Shown one piece after another: positions 61,405-64,000 of a stretch of DNA of 64,000 nt. The stretch lies in contig JAQFVV010006215.1 of NCBI GenBank assembly GCA_028023455.1, forward strand, positions 11,697,473 to 11,761,472. The letters run 5' to 3'. Each line of letters starts with the position of its first letter. The stretch's first letter is position 1. The notes beneath the pieces were generated by a model that was not told the DNA's origin, did no database searches, and saw only the letters and a list, made by a program, of their open reading frames with translations. This stretch comes from Epiperipatus broadwayi. Lineage: Eukaryota > Onychophora > Udeonychophora > Euonychophora > Peripatidae. Both the position numbers and the translations under genes were made by a program.

Positions 61405-61429
61405 CATCATCATCATCATCATCATCATC
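61309..61429 (+). repeat. GAAACGT-led (TAA)n-(TCA)n microsatellite
   Basis: A (TAA)n run (about 61338-61403) grades into (TCA)n (61404-61429). It is preceded by AATAAAGCCTTTATT, a hairpin, then GAAACGTAA. The GAAACGT next to a microsatellite resembles a PLE 3' end, and the hairpin before it sits where stem II would be, but no CTGANGA box is seen. The poly-Asn/poly-His frame over it is an artefact. Confidence 0.7.
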
Positions 61430-61800
61430 TTTTTGTTTTTATACAGAAAGTTTGTATTTTAATTTCAAACTTATTAACAATTAAAATGTGTTTTTCAAAT
61501 TACATATTAAAAAAAATTAGATAGTTACACTTTGATATATTATCATAGTTATTTTTCTTACATTAATTTATTATTAAACCAATTATTATACTTATATTTG
61601 CATACATAACTAATAAACAATTGGCATAACAATTAAATAATAATTAAGGGCACTAATAAGAAAAAAACTGGAAACTGATAGTTTACATTATTGAACATTT
61701 ATAGTTAGTATGAAAAAAGTATATTTTAAAAAAATATATTTATATATAAAATAGAAAATTATATAACATTAAATACTAACAAAATAAATTTATACTAAAA
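61430..61800. other. A+T-rich spacer, no gene seen
   Basis: No feature recognised. Confidence 0.5.
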
Positions 61801-61819
61801 TTCTCTCATGGCTATGGTT

Positions 61820-63000
61820 TCTCCTATTAAAAAATATATCTTCTCAATTGAAAATGCTTTAAACACTGTATATATAATAGAAATCTCCCATAATTTATTT
61901 CAAAAATCAATCACCTTTAAGATTAAAAGGAATTTTTATAAGACTGATGATGTCAGATTCAAAAAGATTTATCATCTAAATTTTTTCAACTCTTCTTTTT
62001 TTATTTTATCAAAGATAAACCTCTTCATTGTCAAATTATATAGTTACTTTTAACACTACTCTTATGAATTTTAACTCTTTTATTAAAACTTAATTTACTC
62101 TGACCTATATAAGTTTTATGATAATTGCAAGGAATCTTATGAACTATACCAGGAATATATTTACCATCACCAAACCATTTTGAATTATTTAATAATGAAT
62201 CTAAATCAAGACTTTTCTTCCAAGCATCTTTCAAATCACCTAATAAATGACTATTTTTAGAAACCAATCTATAAATTGATGACTTAACTGATAAGGAAAT
62301 AAACTTTTCATTCTCATTATCATTAAAAAAATTTTTTATTAATTTAAAGTTTGTAATTGTGTTTAATATTCCTAATAAATTGGTAATTATAACCCAAATC
62401 AATATAATCAGAAGCAAATTTATTTATTTCAATATAAGCATTATTTTCAAAAATATCAAGACTTTTATTCCTATAACAAAATTTAATAAAGTTTTTTATA
62501 TGAATAAAAGATTGGTAACTGTCATGCCTTATAATATTTTTTAAATATTTATGTCTAAAAAATAAAATATTATCAACCTTGTCAACACTCAAATCTACAA
62601 ATTTTAACAAAATTTTTAAAAAATTCACCACAATAATAAAATTACTATTAGAGTCAAAAGCATTCAATCCATCAAAAAATCCTTCAATTTATCTAACAAA
62701 TAATTAAAAAAAAATTATTAATAACACTGATCTCTAAATAATTAGTATAGATAAGGCACATTAATTAAAGGAGAAATAATACAATAATCCATCCTTCTTT
62801 AATTTTATTAAACATATCTTTACACAATAAAAGCAAATCATAAATAGCTTTAATCTTATTTGCAAAAAAAATATCCATATTTCCTTAAAACAGTAAGAAA
62901 TACATTAATACTTCTTAATCTATTAATAGATTGATACATATTTTCAGTATCTACACTAAGCTAATTCACAATTGTCCTCTAAAACAAAAATTTATTTTAT
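61820..63000 (-). pseudogene. Decayed Penelope-like element, minus strand copy
   Basis: Reading on the minus strand from about 63000: an RT-start block (ENMYQSINRLRSINVFLTVL-like, about 62960-62900), eroded RT with FDSNSNFIIVVNFLK in frame 62667-62344, a DSYQSFIHIKNFIKFCYRNK connector, and a FASDYIDLGYNYQFI block. The frame 62417-62031 then gives FISLSVKSSIYRLVSKN and the GIY-YIG start GIVHKIPC..TYIGQSK with an Arg-containing helix. C-terminal sequence is readable to about 61820. The YxDD box was not found. It is not closely similar to the PLE at 1.3 kb, so it represents a second PLE lineage. Confidence 0.75.
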
Positions 63001-63450
63001 TAAATGCATAAAAAAAAAAAAGAAGAGACACAAAATCAACTAAAATTAATATAATTTTAAAAAAATTGTATTAGAAATTTCAAAATTTTATCAACAGTCT
63101 CTCAAGTAAAATTAAAAATACAGAGGGAAATTATCTTTACGAGACTTAAAATTTAAGAAAATTTTAGGAACCAGAAAATTGCTAGTATAACAATTTAAAT
63201 AAGTAAATATTTAAGAAATATGATAAAGCCTAGGAGCTATTAATATTTTTCTCATATAAAAAAAATTATTTATTAAATTTTTGTTATAGGAATAAAAGGT
63301 TTAATAATTTTGAAAATAATGATTATATTTAAAGTAGTTGATTTGGGTTACAATCATGAATTTATTTGAAATATTATATTAATAAAAATATCTATCAGCC
63401 TGACATTAATAAAAATGTTAATGAGAATGAGGTTTGTTTCTTTTATTAAG
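63001..63450. other. A+T-rich spacer between two inverted PLE copies
   Basis: No clear motif. It may hold eroded 5' sequence of the plus-strand PLE copy. Confidence 0.4.
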
Positions 63451-63960
63451 TCATAAATTTATAGATTTGTTTCCAGGAATAGTCATTTATTGGGTGGTAT
63501 GAAAGGTGCTTAAAATAATTCACAATAGTTTATTGATGGTAAATCTATTCCTGGTATAGTTTTTATGAAATTCCTTGCAGTCATCATAAATTTTATATAG
63601 GTCACAGTAAATTAAGTCTTGATGAAAAAGTTAAAGTTTATAAGAATATAGTTAAAAATAGTTACCATAATTTGACTTTGTTTATTTATGAACTAAATAT
63701 AAATTATAAAATATTTCATCATACAAATTATAAAATATTATTTGATTTTTATGAAAAAAATTAAATTAAAAAGATGAATTAAAGAAACTCTGGTCATAAA
63801 TTTTCTTGAGTCTGAAGTCATCAATCTTATGAAAACTAACTTTGATATTAAAAGTGGGTACTTTTTGAAATGAATTATGGGAGTTATTTTTATCATAAAT
63901 ATTGTAACGTGATATACCATTTTCCATATATAACTTACGCATATATAAAACCATTTGTAA
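63450..63960 (+). pseudogene. Decayed Penelope-like element, plus strand copy
   Basis: The same family as the minus-strand copy at 61.82-63.0 kb. NSHLLGGMKGA (about 63480-63512) is followed, after a small deletion relative to the other copy, by IDGKSIPGIVF (63533-63565) and then, out of frame, KFYIGHSKLSL (about 63588-63620), the GIY-YIG core. The 3' part (63770-63954) corresponds to 61820-62000 of the other copy, reversed. Several frameshifts and stops are present. The element may continue to the window end. Confidence 0.7.
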
Positions 63961-64000
63961 GATTGCGTGTATGTATATAACGATACACGTATATGTGTAT

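Noticed and set aside
61309-61524. Asn/His-rich open frame
   Set aside because: It translates the TAA and TCA tracts; the non-repeat ends show no domain.

Overview
The window looks like non-genic chromosomal DNA from an invertebrate animal. It is strongly A+T-rich, full of simple-sequence tracts, and populated by animal-type retroelements: Penelope-like elements (PLEs), RTE-type and jockey/CR1-type LINEs, and Ty3/gypsy LTR elements. I see no bacterial gene structure, no rRNA or tRNA gene, no CRISPR array and no convincing host exon. A cephalopod or other lophotrochozoan is a guess only, based on the repeat mix and the GT/TA microsatellites. The longest open frames all belong to mobile elements or to low-complexity tracts.

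Layout. 1.1-2.5 kb: a 5'-truncated PLE with an open RT/GIY-YIG frame and an inverted piece of its own terminus upstream. 2.5-2.7 kb and 51.6-51.8 kb: two copies of a short foldback. 3.3-3.7, 55.3-55.85 and 56.8-57.1 kb: three copies of another foldback. 4.8-5.16 kb: two PLE-type palindromes in tandem, separated from their right flank (7.22-7.34 kb) by a 2-kb LTR-like insertion. 9.5-12.2 kb: an eroded full-length RTE-type LINE. 13.0-13.8 kb: a direct plus inverted repeat cluster. 19.2-19.7 kb: an endonuclease fragment of a second LINE. 25.3-26.5 kb: a gypsy integrase relic whose 3' end, polypurine tract and LTR are repeated three times as a 391-bp tandem unit (26.43-27.60 kb). 34.07-35.05 kb: a pogo/Tigger-like non-autonomous DNA transposon. 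38.4-43.7 kb: a complete non-autonomous LTR retrotransposon on the minus strand, with about 2.2-kb LTRs, under 1 kb of internal sequence, a primer binding site and a 4-bp target duplication. 44.9-45.2 kb: a further PLE foldback. 50.18-50.67 kb: a 489-bp palindrome. 57.8-59.7 kb: a minus-strand jockey/CR1-type LINE relic. 60.84-61.43 kb: long TAA microsatellites. 61.8-64.0 kb: two decayed PLE copies in inverted orientation.

The main theme is that several different palindromic elements look like PLE termini turned back on themselves. In four of these sequence groups one strand carries a hammerhead-like order: CTGANGA-like box, short hairpin, GAAAC, then a short palindrome or mini-hairpin. The other notable structures are the LTR-dominated retrotransposon at 38.4-43.7 kb and the 391-bp integrase-tail/LTR tandem array at 26.4-27.6 kb.
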